32,440 nucleotides of DNA from an uncultured Ruminococcus sp. (GTDB lineage Bacteria; Bacillota; Clostridia; Oscillospirales; CAG-272): assembly GCA_902797235.1 (NCBI GenBank), contig CADBSB010000008.1, forward strand, positions 1 through 32,440, read 5' to 3'. Below, piece after piece: positions 1 to 7,986 of the stretch. Position numbers and translations under genes: made by a program. A model generated the notes under the pieces. It was not told the DNA's origin and did not search any database. It worked only from the letters and a program-made list of their open reading frames with translations. Each line of letters starts with the position of its first letter. The stretch's first letter is position 1.

Positions 1-14
1 ATGATTTTTGCCAT
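1..14 (-). CDS. dnaK: DnaK chaperone, first codons only (partial)
   Basis: The first four codons of a minus-strand gene read ATG GCA AAA ATC (MAKI), which matches the start of DnaK (typically MAKIIGIDLGTTNS). A strong ribosome binding site GGAGGAAC lies eight bases upstream. The gene follows grpE directly, as in the standard hrcA-grpE-dnaK heat-shock operon of Gram-positive bacteria. The rest of the gene is beyond the window edge, so the identification depends on context plus a very short stretch of sequence. Confidence 0.75.
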
Positions 15-21
15 TGTTTTG

Positions 22-29
22 TTCCTCCG
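22..29 (-). promoter_or_regulatory. Ribosome binding site of dnaK
   Basis: The minus strand reads GGAGGAAC eight bases before the ATG of the truncated dnaK. It supports the claim that a highly translated gene starts at position 14. Confidence 0.75.
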
Positions 30-35
30 ATTCTA

Positions 36-629
36 TCAGTTTGCTACCTTTACGGTCGCATATCTTATTATTTTATCACCTTTTTTGTATCCCTTCTGGA
101 ATACCTCGGCTACGGTGTTCTCGCCGAGTGATTCATCCTCAACGTGCATGACCGCGCTGTGAAGATCGGCGTTGAATTCATCGCCTGCCTCACCGAACTG
201 TTCCACGCCCATTTTGGATAAAACGTCTTTGAAATTTGAGATTATTAAGAGTAATCCGTTTTTGCTCTGTTCGTCCGAGGCGTAATCGGCCGCGCGCTCG
301 ATGTTGTCGAAAACCGGTAAAAGCGCTTCGACCGCGTCGCAGTAGGCGTTACTGTATTTCGCCTCGCATTCCTTTGCGGTACGCTTTTTGTAATTGTCGA
401 ACTCCGCGAGCATCCTTAAATACTTGTCGTTTGCGTCAAGCAGCGCCTGTGTGGCTTTTTCCTGCTCCTTTTCGGCCTTCTGAAGCTTGTTTTCAAGCTC
501 CTTTAACTGCTTGCCTAATTTTCTTTTTTCTTTTCCGGACAACTCTTCTTCTTTTTCTTCCTCCGCCTGAGGTTGTTCTTTAACTTCTTCCTCTTCGGGG
601 GCTTCCTGCTTTTTCTCCTCGTTATCCAT
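36..629 (-). CDS. grpE: GrpE, nucleotide exchange factor for DnaK
   Basis: GrpE is the cytoplasmic homodimeric co-chaperone that releases ADP from DnaK. The protein begins with a highly acidic, Glu/Lys-rich disordered tail, then a long coiled coil with LeuLys/Glu heptads (roughly residues 35-95). The conserved GrpE segment ALLPVFDNIERA follows, and the protein ends in the beta-domain signature GYKKGDKIIRYATVKVAN. At 197 residues it has the usual family length. I chose the ATG at 629 because GAGGGTG lies six bases upstream; a longer reading begins with GTG at 659 but has no clear binding site. The ATG overlaps the end of hrcA by eight bases, which suggests translational coupling. Transcription should come from the CIRCE-controlled promoter upstream of hrcA. 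Confidence 0.97.
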   Translation of the reverse strand: MDNEEKKQEAPEEEEVKEQPQAEEEKEEELSGKEKRKLGKQLKELENKLQKAEKEQEKATQALLDANDKYLRMLAEFDNYKKRTAKECEAKYSNAYCDAVEALLPVFDNIERAADYASDEQSKNGLLLIISNFKDVLSKMGVEQFGEAGDEFNADLHSAVMHVEDESLGENTVAEVFQKGYKKGDKIIRYATVKVAN

Positions 630-1707
630 CTCCGTCACCCTCTTTCTTTTTATCTTCACCGTCGGTCAACGTGTTTGACGAAAGCAGACGGCTTATCATA
701 TCCGCGATGTAATCAACTATTTTGACTACCTTCGGGTATTCCATTCTGTTAGGTCCTACGACGCCTATCGCTCCCACGACGCTGTCGTTTCGCTTGAGCG
801 GCTTAACTATGATTGACGAATTGCTTACGACCGGTGTGTCGCCCTCGCCGCCGATATACACGGAAACGGAATCCTTATCGGAACAATGTACGAGCTCAAC
901 AAGGTCTTCCTTATTCTCAAACAGCGAGAGAAGCTCGCGCAGCTTTGACGTGTCCGCGTATTCCGGATACTCAAGCATATTTTCAACGCCGTCTATATGG
1001 ACGTTGTCGATACCCACGTCTCCGATTGTCTCGTAGACGCACTTGATCACAGCGGGTATAAGCGCTTCGTATTCTCCCATCTCCGACTGCATTTTCATTA
1101 TCATCGGCAACGTTATCGAATCGCTCGTACGGCCCGAAATGTTGTTGTTCAGAACGCCGCAAAGCATATTCAGTATATCGTCATTCACCTTAACGGGAAC
1201 GTTTACGAACTTCGACTTTACCTGATTGTCGTCCATAATGAACGATACGACGAAATTGTTTTCATCGATATACGCCGTTCTGAAATAACGTACCGTCTGA
1301 TACGTCTGTCTCGGTTTTACCGCGACGCCGGTATAATTGGTAACGGCGGCAGTAAGCTTGCTCGCGGTCTGTAAGATCCGGTCAAGCTCCGTCATTTTTA
1401 TCTGCTGGAGCTTGTTGATGATGCTCAGATCGTTCGCGGTCAGCGCGTAGTCGTTCATCAGGCTGTCAACGTAAAATCTGTAACCGAGCGTCGTCGGCAC
1501 TCTGCCCGCCGACGTGTGCGGATGTTCAAGATACCCGAGCTCCTCTAATTCCGCCATCTCGTTTCTTATCGTCGCCGACGAGAAACCGATGTCGGTCGAT
1601 GCGGTCAGGTACTTGGAGCCCACCGGCTCACCCATTTCAATATGCGCGTCTATAACAGCTTTTAATATTTGCTTTTTTCTCGGTGACAATTCATCCCCGT
1701 ACGCCAT
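622..1707 (-). CDS. hrcA: HrcA, heat-inducible transcription repressor
   Basis: HrcA represses class I heat-shock operons by binding the CIRCE inverted repeat; its activity normally depends on GroEL. The N-terminal winged helix-turn-helix is visible (SPRKKQILKAVIDAHIEMG through SSATIRNEMAELEELGYLEHPHTSAGRVPT, about residues 8-70). The C-terminal GAF-like/HrcA domain carries the family segment GAIGVVGPNRMEYPKVVKIV near residue 320. The 361-residue length is normal. An ATG at 1734 also exists in frame, but it falls inside the CIRCE element and the +1 region. The ATG at 1707 has AAAGGAG five bases upstream, so I use it. The gene is first in the operon with grpE and dnaK and is probably autoregulated. 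Confidence 0.97.
   Translation of the reverse strand: MAYGDELSPRKKQILKAVIDAHIEMGEPVGSKYLTASTDIGFSSATIRNEMAELEELGYLEHPHTSAGRVPTTLGYRFYVDSLMNDYALTANDLSIINKLQQIKMTELDRILQTASKLTAAVTNYTGVAVKPRQTYQTVRYFRTAYIDENNFVVSFIMDDNQVKSKFVNVPVKVNDDILNMLCGVLNNNISGRTSDSITLPMIMKMQSEMGEYEALIPAVIKCVYETIGDVGIDNVHIDGVENMLEYPEYADTSKLRELLSLFENKEDLVELVHCSDKDSVSVYIGGEGDTPVVSNSSIIVKPLKRNDSVVGAIGVVGPNRMEYPKVVKIVDYIADMISRLLSSNTLTDGEDKKKEGDGDG
636..645 (-). promoter_or_regulatory. Ribosome binding site that fixes the grpE start
   Basis: The minus strand reads AAAGAGGGTG with six bases before the ATG at 629. It lies inside the hrcA coding region and supports the ATG rather than the upstream GTG at 659. Confidence 0.7.
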
Positions 1708-1723
1708 ATTTTCTCCTTTCGGA

Positions 1724-1750
1724 TTAGCACTCATTACACCGTAGTGCTAA
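1724..1750 (-). promoter_or_regulatory. CIRCE operator for HrcA
   Basis: The sequence TTAGCACTC, nine bases, then TAGTGCTAA matches the CIRCE consensus TTAGCACTC-N9-GAGTGCTAA at 17 of 18 arm positions. It sits between the -10 box and the hrcA start codon, around the predicted transcription start, as expected for HrcA repression. Confidence is high because the pattern is specific and lies in front of hrcA itself. Confidence 0.97.
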
Positions 1751-1761
1751 TCTTTGAATGT

Positions 1762-1790
1762 AATGTACCACTAATCGGGCGGAAAATCAA
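1762..1790 (-). promoter_or_regulatory. Sigma-A promoter of the hrcA-grpE-dnaK operon
   Basis: On the minus strand TTGATT (-35, 1785-1790) is followed by 17 bases and TACATT (-10, 1762-1767). The predicted start lies just upstream of or in the CIRCE element, so bound HrcA would block initiation. Confidence 0.8.
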
Positions 1791-1853
1791 GGATATTATT
1801 TGTAATATTTATGAATTATGTGTAAACTTGCACATCAGAGTGCCAATTTGCGG

Positions 1854-2126
1854 TTATAAATACATAAAAGCGAGTACAAGTGCGACGATTTGGATGATCG
1901 CAAAAAGAGGCAGCGGCACCATAAACTTCGCTTTCTTCGTTTTATGTCTTATTACAAGCATCGTCAAAAGCATAAAAACCGCCCCGCCTATAAAGCCGAG
2001 AAACAAAAGAGTGCTTTCCTTTACTCTCCATTTGTTCTTCTTCGCCGCGTTTTTATCGTGCACTGTCACGACTATGCTGACGACTGAAATAAGGAGAAAA
2101 TAAATTAAAATAATATACTTGATCAT
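1854..2126 (-). CDS. DUF1294 family small membrane protein
   Basis: This 90-residue protein has three to four hydrophobic segments: an N-terminal helix (about 4-21), a middle helix around LLFLGFIGGAVFMLLTMLVI (40-59), and a C-terminal helix (68-88). The signature of DUF1294 is present: DKNAAKKNKWRVKE, then GFIGG, then the RHKTKKAKF motif. The biochemical function of this family is not established. The start at 2126 has AAAGGA upstream. The gene lies between the hrcA promoter and the divergent dipeptidase promoter, and no clear terminator separates it from the heat-shock operon, so some read-through into hrcA is possible. Confidence 0.85.
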   Translation of the reverse strand: MIKYIILIYFLLISVVSIVVTVHDKNAAKKNKWRVKESTLLFLGFIGGAVFMLLTMLVIRHKTKKAKFMVPLPLFAIIQIVALVLAFMYL

Positions 2127-2142
2127 AAACTGTCCTTTCTTC

Positions 2143-2171
2143 TTGACAAAAATTTAAAATAATGATATAAT
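2143..2171 (+). promoter_or_regulatory. Consensus sigma-A promoter of the dipeptidase operon
   Basis: TTGACA (2143-2148), a 17-base AT-rich spacer and TATAAT (2166-2171) match the sigma-A consensus exactly. The start codon of the dipeptidase is 26 bases downstream of the -10 box, with ACGAGG as ribosome binding site. The promoter should be strong and apparently constitutive; no operator is visible around it. Confidence 0.93.
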
Positions 2172-2197
2172 AGCAAAAAAACATACGAGGTATTTAT

Positions 2198-3181
2198 ATG
2201 ACGCACAAATTCATTGATATGCACTGCGATACTATATCGGAGCTTTTTTATAAAAGGCAGGACGGGAAACCGTACTCGTTATACGAAAACGATCTTGATA
2301 TAGACATAAAAAAGCTTCAGGCGGGCGGCGCCTACGTACAGTGCTTTGCCATGTTCACACACCTGGCGCACTACAAGAACGCTTACGAGCACGCAAACGC
2401 TCTCGCGGATATTTACCTGGAGGAGCTTGAAAAGAATAAAGAATTTATCGCGCCCGTGTTATGCAAAGCGGATATTGATAAAAATGAGGCGGCGGGAAAG
2501 ATCTCCGCGCTTATGACGCTTGAAGAAGGTGAATGCACCGAGGGCGATCCCGCTAAGTTAAAGCACTTTTACGACCGTGGCTCACGTATGATGAATATTA
2601 CGTGGAACTTCAAAAACAGCTTGGGATACCCGAATAAAATAGATATGAACAACGGAAGCGTATCTCCCGATACGGAAAACGGTCTTACGGAAAAAGGCAA
2701 GGCTATCGTTGAATATATGGTAGAGCTCGGCATGATAGTCGACGTTTCCCACAGCTCCGACAAATCGTTTTACGACGTTGCGGACATTGTAAAAGGTCCT
2801 TTTATCGCGTCACATTCCAACTGCCGAGAGCTTTGCGGTCATACGAGAAACCTGACGGACGATATGATAAGAGTTTTAGCCGAGCACGGCGGCGTTTCCG
2901 GTATAAACTATTGCCCCGCGTTCATAAAGACGGGCGCCGAGAGGATAACCGTGGATGATTTTGCGGATCACGTTCTGCACTTCTTCAAGGTCGGCGGCGA
3001 GGATATCGTAGGTCTCGGCACCGATTACGACGGTATAAATTCAAGAAGGCTTGATATAAGATACCCGTCCGACGCGCCTAAATTCTGGGACACGCTCGTA
3101 AAAAGAGGTCTGACCGAGGAGCAGGCGGATAAGGTGTTTTATAAAAACGTAAAAAGAGTTTTTGACGAGATACTTAAATAA
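2198..3181 (+). CDS. Membrane dipeptidase (renal dipeptidase family, M19)
   Basis: This is a zinc dipeptidase of the amidohydrolase fold. The family metal ligands are visible: HxD in DMHCDT (His9, Asp11), a bridging Glu in TLEEGEC near residue 110, His185 in DVSHSS and His206 in ASHSNC. The conserved GLGTDYDG lies at 272-279. Bacterial members hydrolyse dipeptides, including some with a D-residue. The length of 327 residues is normal. No signal peptide is present, so the enzyme is probably cytoplasmic despite the family name. Eleven bases separate it from the lipoprotein gene that follows, so the two are likely co-transcribed from the consensus promoter upstream. Confidence 0.93.
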   Translation: MTHKFIDMHCDTISELFYKRQDGKPYSLYENDLDIDIKKLQAGGAYVQCFAMFTHLAHYKNAYEHANALADIYLEELEKNKEFIAPVLCKADIDKNEAAGKISALMTLEEGECTEGDPAKLKHFYDRGSRMMNITWNFKNSLGYPNKIDMNNGSVSPDTENGLTEKGKAIVEYMVELGMIVDVSHSSDKSFYDVADIVKGPFIASHSNCRELCGHTRNLTDDMIRVLAEHGGVSGINYCPAFIKTGAERITVDDFADHVLHFFKVGGEDIVGLGTDYDGINSRRLDIRYPSDAPKFWDTLVKRGLTEEQADKVFYKNVKRVFDEILK

Positions 3182-3192
3182 CGGAGATTAAA

Positions 3193-5256
3193 ATGAAAAT
3201 CAAATTCATCGTCGCATTTCTTCTTTGCGCCGTGATTCTTTTATCATCCTGCAATAACGTACCGGCAGAAAGTACGGACGAGCAAACGACAGAGGCTGCG
3301 TCAACGGAAACGGAAACAGAAACGGAAACGGAAGAGCCGAGCGTTCAGCCCGATCTGTCCGAAAACATTTCCGTCGAAATAAAGCCTGTTTATAAGGAAA
3401 CACCGACAAAGCGTTCGGATGAAGTGGAAGTAAGAGGTGTAAGGCTTAAAATTTCATACACAAGCACGTTTTACGGCGTGCATTCCGCGATTAACCGCCC
3501 TTATACAAGACCGGCAGAAGCGTTTACGTCAAAGAGCGTATCCGGCAGCTGCGATTTCTCGTCCTGCCAGCTCGCGTCCGCCGATATGAACGGAGACGCG
3601 TTATCGGACGTTATCACATACGACGGCGAGAATATCTCCGTTTATACAATAACCGCGACATTCAAAAAGGACGTGACGTACGTTTTTGACGGAAACAACA
3701 AATACGCCGCTTCTCTGCTTTTCAGCGCCGCCGTCGGCAAGGATGCGGCGCTTTGCGGCGCGGGTGACTTTGACGGGAACGGATATAATGACATACTGTT
3801 TACAAAAAACGGCGCTGTCGTAATTTACTACGGAAACGAAAACGGTTTTACGCTTTCGTCATTCAGGTTTGACGAAATCGACGGCGACATTGTCTGCGGC
3901 GACGCGAACGGTGACGGTATGTGCGATATACTGACCGTAAAAGGCTCGCTCGTGACCATATATAAAAGCGACGGCAAAGGCTTTGAAAAATTCCCGGGTA
4001 AAGAAATCAAGCCCGCGTCACAAGAATATGAAAAAGTTCTTTGCGCCGATTTCAACTGCGATAAATACACCGATATACTGTACTTTATAAAGAGCGGCGA
4101 CGTTTACAGATCGCTTACGGTTTTCGGTCACGGCGACGGTACTTTCGGCACGGATACCGACAATAAGAATTTATACGCCGAATACGAATTTGAAGCGAAA
4201 AACTGTCCGTCAAATATTGCGGCGGGCGACGTTACGGGAAACGGCGCCGCGGATCTTATAGGATACGGCAACGTAAGCAGAAGCCCGCATAACGCTTTGT
4301 ACTACAACAACAGCGATTTGGCATACGACTATTCCCTGTTCGGTATGATCGTAAACGGCGAATACAGACTGTATTCCGGCTGCCGCTGGGGTGATAAGAA
4401 TTACGAGCAAAGCGACGGCGACCATATAATGCTATCCACGTCGAAGGACGGCGTCAACTGGTACAGATATATTGATAAGCCCATGTTCTATCTCGGATGG
4501 GAGCTCGGTGTTGAGGACTGGTGGAGAGACAACACGCTTGAACCTGAGGTACTGTACGTTGACGGAAAGTACCATATGTACTGGCAATGCTCCTACATAA
4601 CGCCGAAAGGCAACTACGGCGACAAGATCGGATATGCAAGCTCCGACGACGGTATAAACTGGGAACGCAAGACGGACGAGCCGGCTATTATCTGCAGCGA
4701 TCCCGAAATAGGTTTCAACCACGAGGAAGTCATATACGTTGCCGATGATCCCGACGGCAAGCCGTTCTGGATGTATACGGGACATTTCGTAAACGGTCAG
4801 TTCAGCGGATATATACGCATAAGATCGGCCGATCCGACAAGATTTGAGTATAAAAATAAAGAGGCTACGAACGGCTTCGCGGAGATCGGAAACCAGATCG
4901 GATACCTTACCGCAAAGGACGGGAGCCGCGTGTTCATACGCATAACTTTCACGTCGGATAAAGGCGTAAACACGCCTACCTTGCAGTTCAGCCGCGACGG
5001 GCTCAATTTCTACGGAAACAACAAGCTTCTGTTCGCCGCGGTGGATCAGGACGACCCGAGAAACGAGCTTAATAAAAACGTCTGCTTCTTAGGTCTCGCC
5101 ACGGAAAGCGGAACGGGTGAGATAAAGCAGAACGACGACGGGACTTACACGATAATGTACTTCGCCACTACCTGCGCGACGTCCGTAGCACCGGAGATCT
5201 TCTGGTCGGACGGCGGCGTGGGTATTGCAACGGTCACTTTGTCCGCTTTAAAATAA
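3193..5256 (+). CDS. Lipoprotein with FG-GAP/VCBS repeats and a C-terminal glycosidase-like beta-propeller
   Basis: The signal peptide ends in a lipobox (VILLSSC, Cys20), so the protein is anchored outside the membrane. A Thr/Glu-rich stalk (about 24-50) follows. Residues about 125-360 carry five FG-GAP/VCBS-type calcium repeats: DMNGDALSDV, DFDGNGYNDI, DANGDGMCDI, DFNCDKYTDI and DVTGNGAADL. The C-terminal half (about 385-687) has repeated blades of the kind seen in GH43/GH32-like five-bladed propellers: STSKDGVNWY, YASSDDGINWE and QFSRDGLNFY. It also has LEPEVLYVDGKYHMYW. This suggests binding or hydrolysis of extracellular glycans, but I cannot name the catalytic acids or the substrate. CGGAG precedes the start. 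The gene is second in the dipeptidase operon and ends at a terminator. Confidence 0.85.
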   Translation: MKIKFIVAFLLCAVILLSSCNNVPAESTDEQTTEAASTETETETETEEPSVQPDLSENISVEIKPVYKETPTKRSDEVEVRGVRLKISYTSTFYGVHSAINRPYTRPAEAFTSKSVSGSCDFSSCQLASADMNGDALSDVITYDGENISVYTITATFKKDVTYVFDGNNKYAASLLFSAAVGKDAALCGAGDFDGNGYNDILFTKNGAVVIYYGNENGFTLSSFRFDEIDGDIVCGDANGDGMCDILTVKGSLVTIYKSDGKGFEKFPGKEIKPASQEYEKVLCADFNCDKYTDILYFIKSGDVYRSLTVFGHGDGTFGTDTDNKNLYAEYEFEAKNCPSNIAAGDVTGNGAADLIGYGNVSRSPHNALYYNNSDLAYDYSLFGMIVNGEYRLYSGCRWGDKNYEQSDGDHIMLSTSKDGVNWYRYIDKPMFYLGWELGVEDWWRDNTLEPEVLYVDGKYHMYWQCSYITPKGNYGDKIGYASSDDGINWERKTDEPAIICSDPEIGFNHEEVIYVADDPDGKPFWMYTGHFVNGQFSGYIRIRSADPTRFEYKNKEATNGFAEIGNQIGYLTAKDGSRVFIRITFTSDKGVNTPTLQFSRDGLNFYGNNKLLFAAVDQDDPRNELNKNVCFLGLATESGTGEIKQNDDGTYTIMYFATTCATSVAPEIFWSDGGVGIATVTLSALK

Positions 5257-5273
5257 TACTGTTAAATTCATCG

Positions 5274-5304
5274 GGGCTGTCGCAGGTGCGGCAGCCCGGT
5301 TTTT
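5274..5304 (+). terminator. Rho-independent terminator of the dipeptidase-lipoprotein operon
   Basis: GGGCTGTCGC, a four-base loop AGGT and GCGGCAGCCC form a 10-bp stem with one G-U pair, followed by GGTTTTT. It lies 17 bases after the lipoprotein stop codon and abuts the stop of the convergent gene. The opposite strand lacks a proper T-run, so termination is mainly for the plus strand. Confidence 0.88.
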
Positions 5305-7294
5305 ATTTGCGCTTGTCTTTAAAAATGTAAATACAGTCTGCGATGGCGGACGGGTGTATGAACATACCGCCCGTGTTGCCTGTTACGGAATTGAGCGTAT
5401 CTGAATAGCAGGTGTCGTATTCACCGCGCTCATATCTTTCAAGCGTGTCGGGGATGTTGTGCGGGCGCCAGTTGTATTTTTTATGATCGCCCATAAAGTT
5501 ATACGCCGCGGTCGTTACGCCTTCAATATACGTTACCCAGTCAAGTTCCGGGTCTATCTCCTCCCAGGGCGTGCCGAGCGTTTCGGATTCCGCTATGCAG
5601 CGCAGGACCTCCCATTGTACGAAATCGCGCACCCAGTTCGCAAAATACCAGTCCGAGCAGCAAAGGCACGGCTTTGTGCAGTACATGGTATTCAAGCCCT
5701 TCGGTTGTCTCAAATGAGTGAATACGAGAAGCGAGCGCAGAAAATGAACGGCTTTCGCCTTATATCTTTCGATCCCGAAATTCTTATATACGTAATAGTA
5801 AACGTTCGCCGCGCTGCCCGCTGCGAGAAGATTGGGCGCGTGGAGCGGCGTTTCCCAATAGTCGCCTCCCTCGGGGCGTATCATATCAATACAATAATCA
5901 AGTGCTTTGATCGCGCCGTCAAAATACTTCTTGTCGCCCGTTTTCTCGTATATCTTTATGAGATCGAGAGCGGGCTCGGTATTGAGATATAACGCCGTGT
6001 CTCCGCTTTGCGCCATCGGGTCTATGAACGAGCGCGCTACGACAAAATCGTCTTTTGCGTAATGACGTCCGTCCGGATCGAAGCAGAACGCTCCGTCCTC
6101 TCTCTGCCAGCCGAGGATGGTATCGCCTCTCTTACGCTCCGCTTCTATATCGGGGCTATGCGATATATGTTTTTCCGGCAGATAATCTTTCATCTTCTCC
6201 GATAACTGTTTTACAAGCCCGGAATCCGCGTTTTCTTTAATATATCTGAACAGGAAACGCGGCGGAGTTTTGCTGATATGAGAGCCCGCCTGCTCGTAGC
6301 CGAAGCCCTTTCCTAAATGATAAAGATTTGTATTATAGGCGTTCGCTATTTTTGTAAGCGCCTCGTCCGCCGTATATAAAGGCTTGGGCTTAGGCATACC
6401 GTTACGCTTAACGTATTCGGCAAGCGCGTCGACAGACGTTCCTTTTCCTACCGTGATATAAGCGGAAAAGTTGATCCTCTGCCCCTTGTGTATCTCAAAC
6501 GGTCTTGCGAAAGGCTTGTTCTCGTCATCCTCGGTCTTTACGTCCGGTATCATTATACCAATAAGACTGTTGTTTTGTCTTTCGATCGAATTCGGCACGG
6601 CGAAGACAGGCTGTGAATAGTACTCGTTATAATTGAACCAGCGCGCGACAGGCGTGTCAAGACTGTATTCGACGGAAATATAATCGCCGTTATGCGATAA
6701 AGCCATTACAGGCGCGCTTACCTTGTTCGGGTGCGGTATCCGTCTGTCAGCCCACGGGTCTTTGAAGAAATCCATACCTGACGTCCACTCTTCGCCTACG
6801 GCAAAATCAACGCCGGGCAATATCGCGTCCGTCTTTTCAGTCTTATAACTCCCCTCGCCGCAGTACAGCCACAGAAGGCGCAGATATTCCGCGTATACGT
6901 TATAATCGGAATACAATTCAGTATATATTTTCAGCCTGTTATCGAGAATTGAAAGCTTTACCGTGCCAAAAAGGACGGGATGTTCAAAGGGATACCCGAT
7001 CCACTTTTCAAACGACGTGCCTTTGAGCCTCTCCGCCGCACATGAAGATTTGACGCCGAAAACAAAACCGTTTTCCGTTTTATCATACGTTTCGGCCTCT
7101 ATCCTCATCGGTATATCCTGGTCGCGCAGTTTAAGCTCTCCCAGGCTGTCAAGCACTCCCATGAGCTTGCCCCCGGGCGTATATATCTCGCCGAAAGCCC
7201 AGCCGCTGATTCTTTTATAAAACACGACTGTTATTTTATCGTTTTTCAACTCGATTTTCTCGTCCGCATATGATGCGCGCTTATATTCAGGCAT
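5303..7294 (-). CDS. Putative six-hairpin (alpha/alpha-toroid) glycosidase-like protein
   Basis: I do not recognise a named family with certainty. The N-terminal ~300 residues look like an all-beta domain. The C-terminal half (about 305-660) is helical with repeated Trp/Tyr/Gly-rich helix turns typical of six-hairpin glycosidases, for example GWQREDGAF, YWETPLHAPNLLAAGSA and DWYFANWVRDFVQWEVL. A Cys cluster, CLCC, occurs near residue 545. No signal peptide is seen, so the protein is probably cytoplasmic. The ATG at 7294 overlaps the nucleosidase stop by eight bases; a GTG at 7303 is also possible, and neither has a strong ribosome binding site, which fits translational coupling. It is the last gene of the minus-strand rhamnosidase operon, so it may process the same glycan. 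Substrate and catalytic residues are unknown. Confidence 0.7.
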   Translation of the reverse strand: MPEYKRASYADEKIELKNDKITVVFYKRISGWAFGEIYTPGGKLMGVLDSLGELKLRDQDIPMRIEAETYDKTENGFVFGVKSSCAAERLKGTSFEKWIGYPFEHPVLFGTVKLSILDNRLKIYTELYSDYNVYAEYLRLLWLYCGEGSYKTEKTDAILPGVDFAVGEEWTSGMDFFKDPWADRRIPHPNKVSAPVMALSHNGDYISVEYSLDTPVARWFNYNEYYSQPVFAVPNSIERQNNSLIGIMIPDVKTEDDENKPFARPFEIHKGQRINFSAYITVGKGTSVDALAEYVKRNGMPKPKPLYTADEALTKIANAYNTNLYHLGKGFGYEQAGSHISKTPPRFLFRYIKENADSGLVKQLSEKMKDYLPEKHISHSPDIEAERKRGDTILGWQREDGAFCFDPDGRHYAKDDFVVARSFIDPMAQSGDTALYLNTEPALDLIKIYEKTGDKKYFDGAIKALDYCIDMIRPEGGDYWETPLHAPNLLAAGSAANVYYYVYKNFGIERYKAKAVHFLRSLLVFTHLRQPKGLNTMYCTKPCLCCSDWYFANWVRDFVQWEVLRCIAESETLGTPWEEIDPELDWVTYIEGVTTAAYNFMGDHKKYNWRPHNIPDTLERYERGEYDTCYSDTLNSVTGNTGGMFIHPSAIADCIYIFKDKRK

Positions 7295-7985
7295 ACTGTT
7301 CACCGTATTTTTGTATGAATTTCAAAACCGCAGTGCATGACATATCGGCCGCTATACCGCGGAGTGTGAAATAATCGAGCGCGGCGTCGCCCTCAGTTCC
7401 GTCGGACATAACGCGGCTGATGACGAACGGCGTGTCGGCGGCAAAGCACACGTGCGCTATCGCTCCGCTCTCCATATCGCAGACGGATGCGCCGAACGTG
7501 TCAACGATATGTTTCTTTTTATCCTTATCCGACACGAACACGTCGCCCGTCGCGATCGTGCACAATTTCGGCTTTTTATCCTCGTCATAGCACTTTATAA
7601 GCTGCTCGGACGCTTTTTTATCCGCGTCAAAATAAATTTTATTGATACCTGATATCATGCCCACGGGATCACCGAGAGGCGAGGTATCCATATCGTGCTG
7701 TACGCACTTTTCGGCAACTGCGCTGTCAAGCTGTTTAAGACCGCCGGATAACGAGCCGGCGACGCCGGTATTTATTATGAGCTTGGGCGAATACTTTATT
7801 ATCATCGCCTCGGTACACATCGCCGCGAAGACCTTGCCCATGCCGCATACGGCGCACGCGACCTCGTTGTTTCTGTATTTACCTCTGTAAAACGTTATAC
7901 CGCCGGCTACTTCCGTAACGGTATTATCAAGCTTAGATCTTATCATATCAAGTTCAAGATCCATTGCCGCAATTATTCCGATCAT
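7287..7985 (-). CDS. mtnN: 5'-methylthioadenosine/S-adenosylhomocysteine nucleosidase
   Basis: This cytoplasmic enzyme removes adenine from methylthioadenosine and S-adenosylhomocysteine in the methionine and methyl cycles. The sequence aligns well with E. coli MtnN: the GIIAAMDLELD start (Glu11 corresponds to the catalytic Glu12), LIINTGVAGSL, the substrate-binding CDMESGAIAHVC, and the catalytic Asp in RVMSDGTEGDA. The length of 232 residues is standard. AAGGAG lies upstream of the ATG, inside the end of the preceding gene; only one base separates the two. The gene sits inside a glycosidase and surface-protein operon, which is an unusual place for it. No luxS is in the window. Confidence 0.95.
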   Translation of the reverse strand: MIGIIAAMDLELDMIRSKLDNTVTEVAGGITFYRGKYRNNEVACAVCGMGKVFAAMCTEAMIIKYSPKLIINTGVAGSLSGGLKQLDSAVAEKCVQHDMDTSPLGDPVGMISGINKIYFDADKKASEQLIKCYDEDKKPKLCTIATGDVFVSDKDKKKHIVDTFGASVCDMESGAIAHVCFAADTPFVISRVMSDGTEGDAALDYFTLRGIAADMSCTAVLKFIQKYGEQYA

Positions 7986-7986
7986 T

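Noticed and set aside
236-583. A 115-codon plus-strand frame opposite grpE
   Set aside because: Its arginine/proline-rich, low-information sequence mirrors the Glu/Lys-rich grpE codons; grpE is clear.
5459-5992. A 177-codon open frame on the plus strand inside the six-hairpin gene
   Set aside because: It is a shadow of the real minus-strand gene, with an arginine-rich composition typical of antisense frames and no good ribosome binding site seen.
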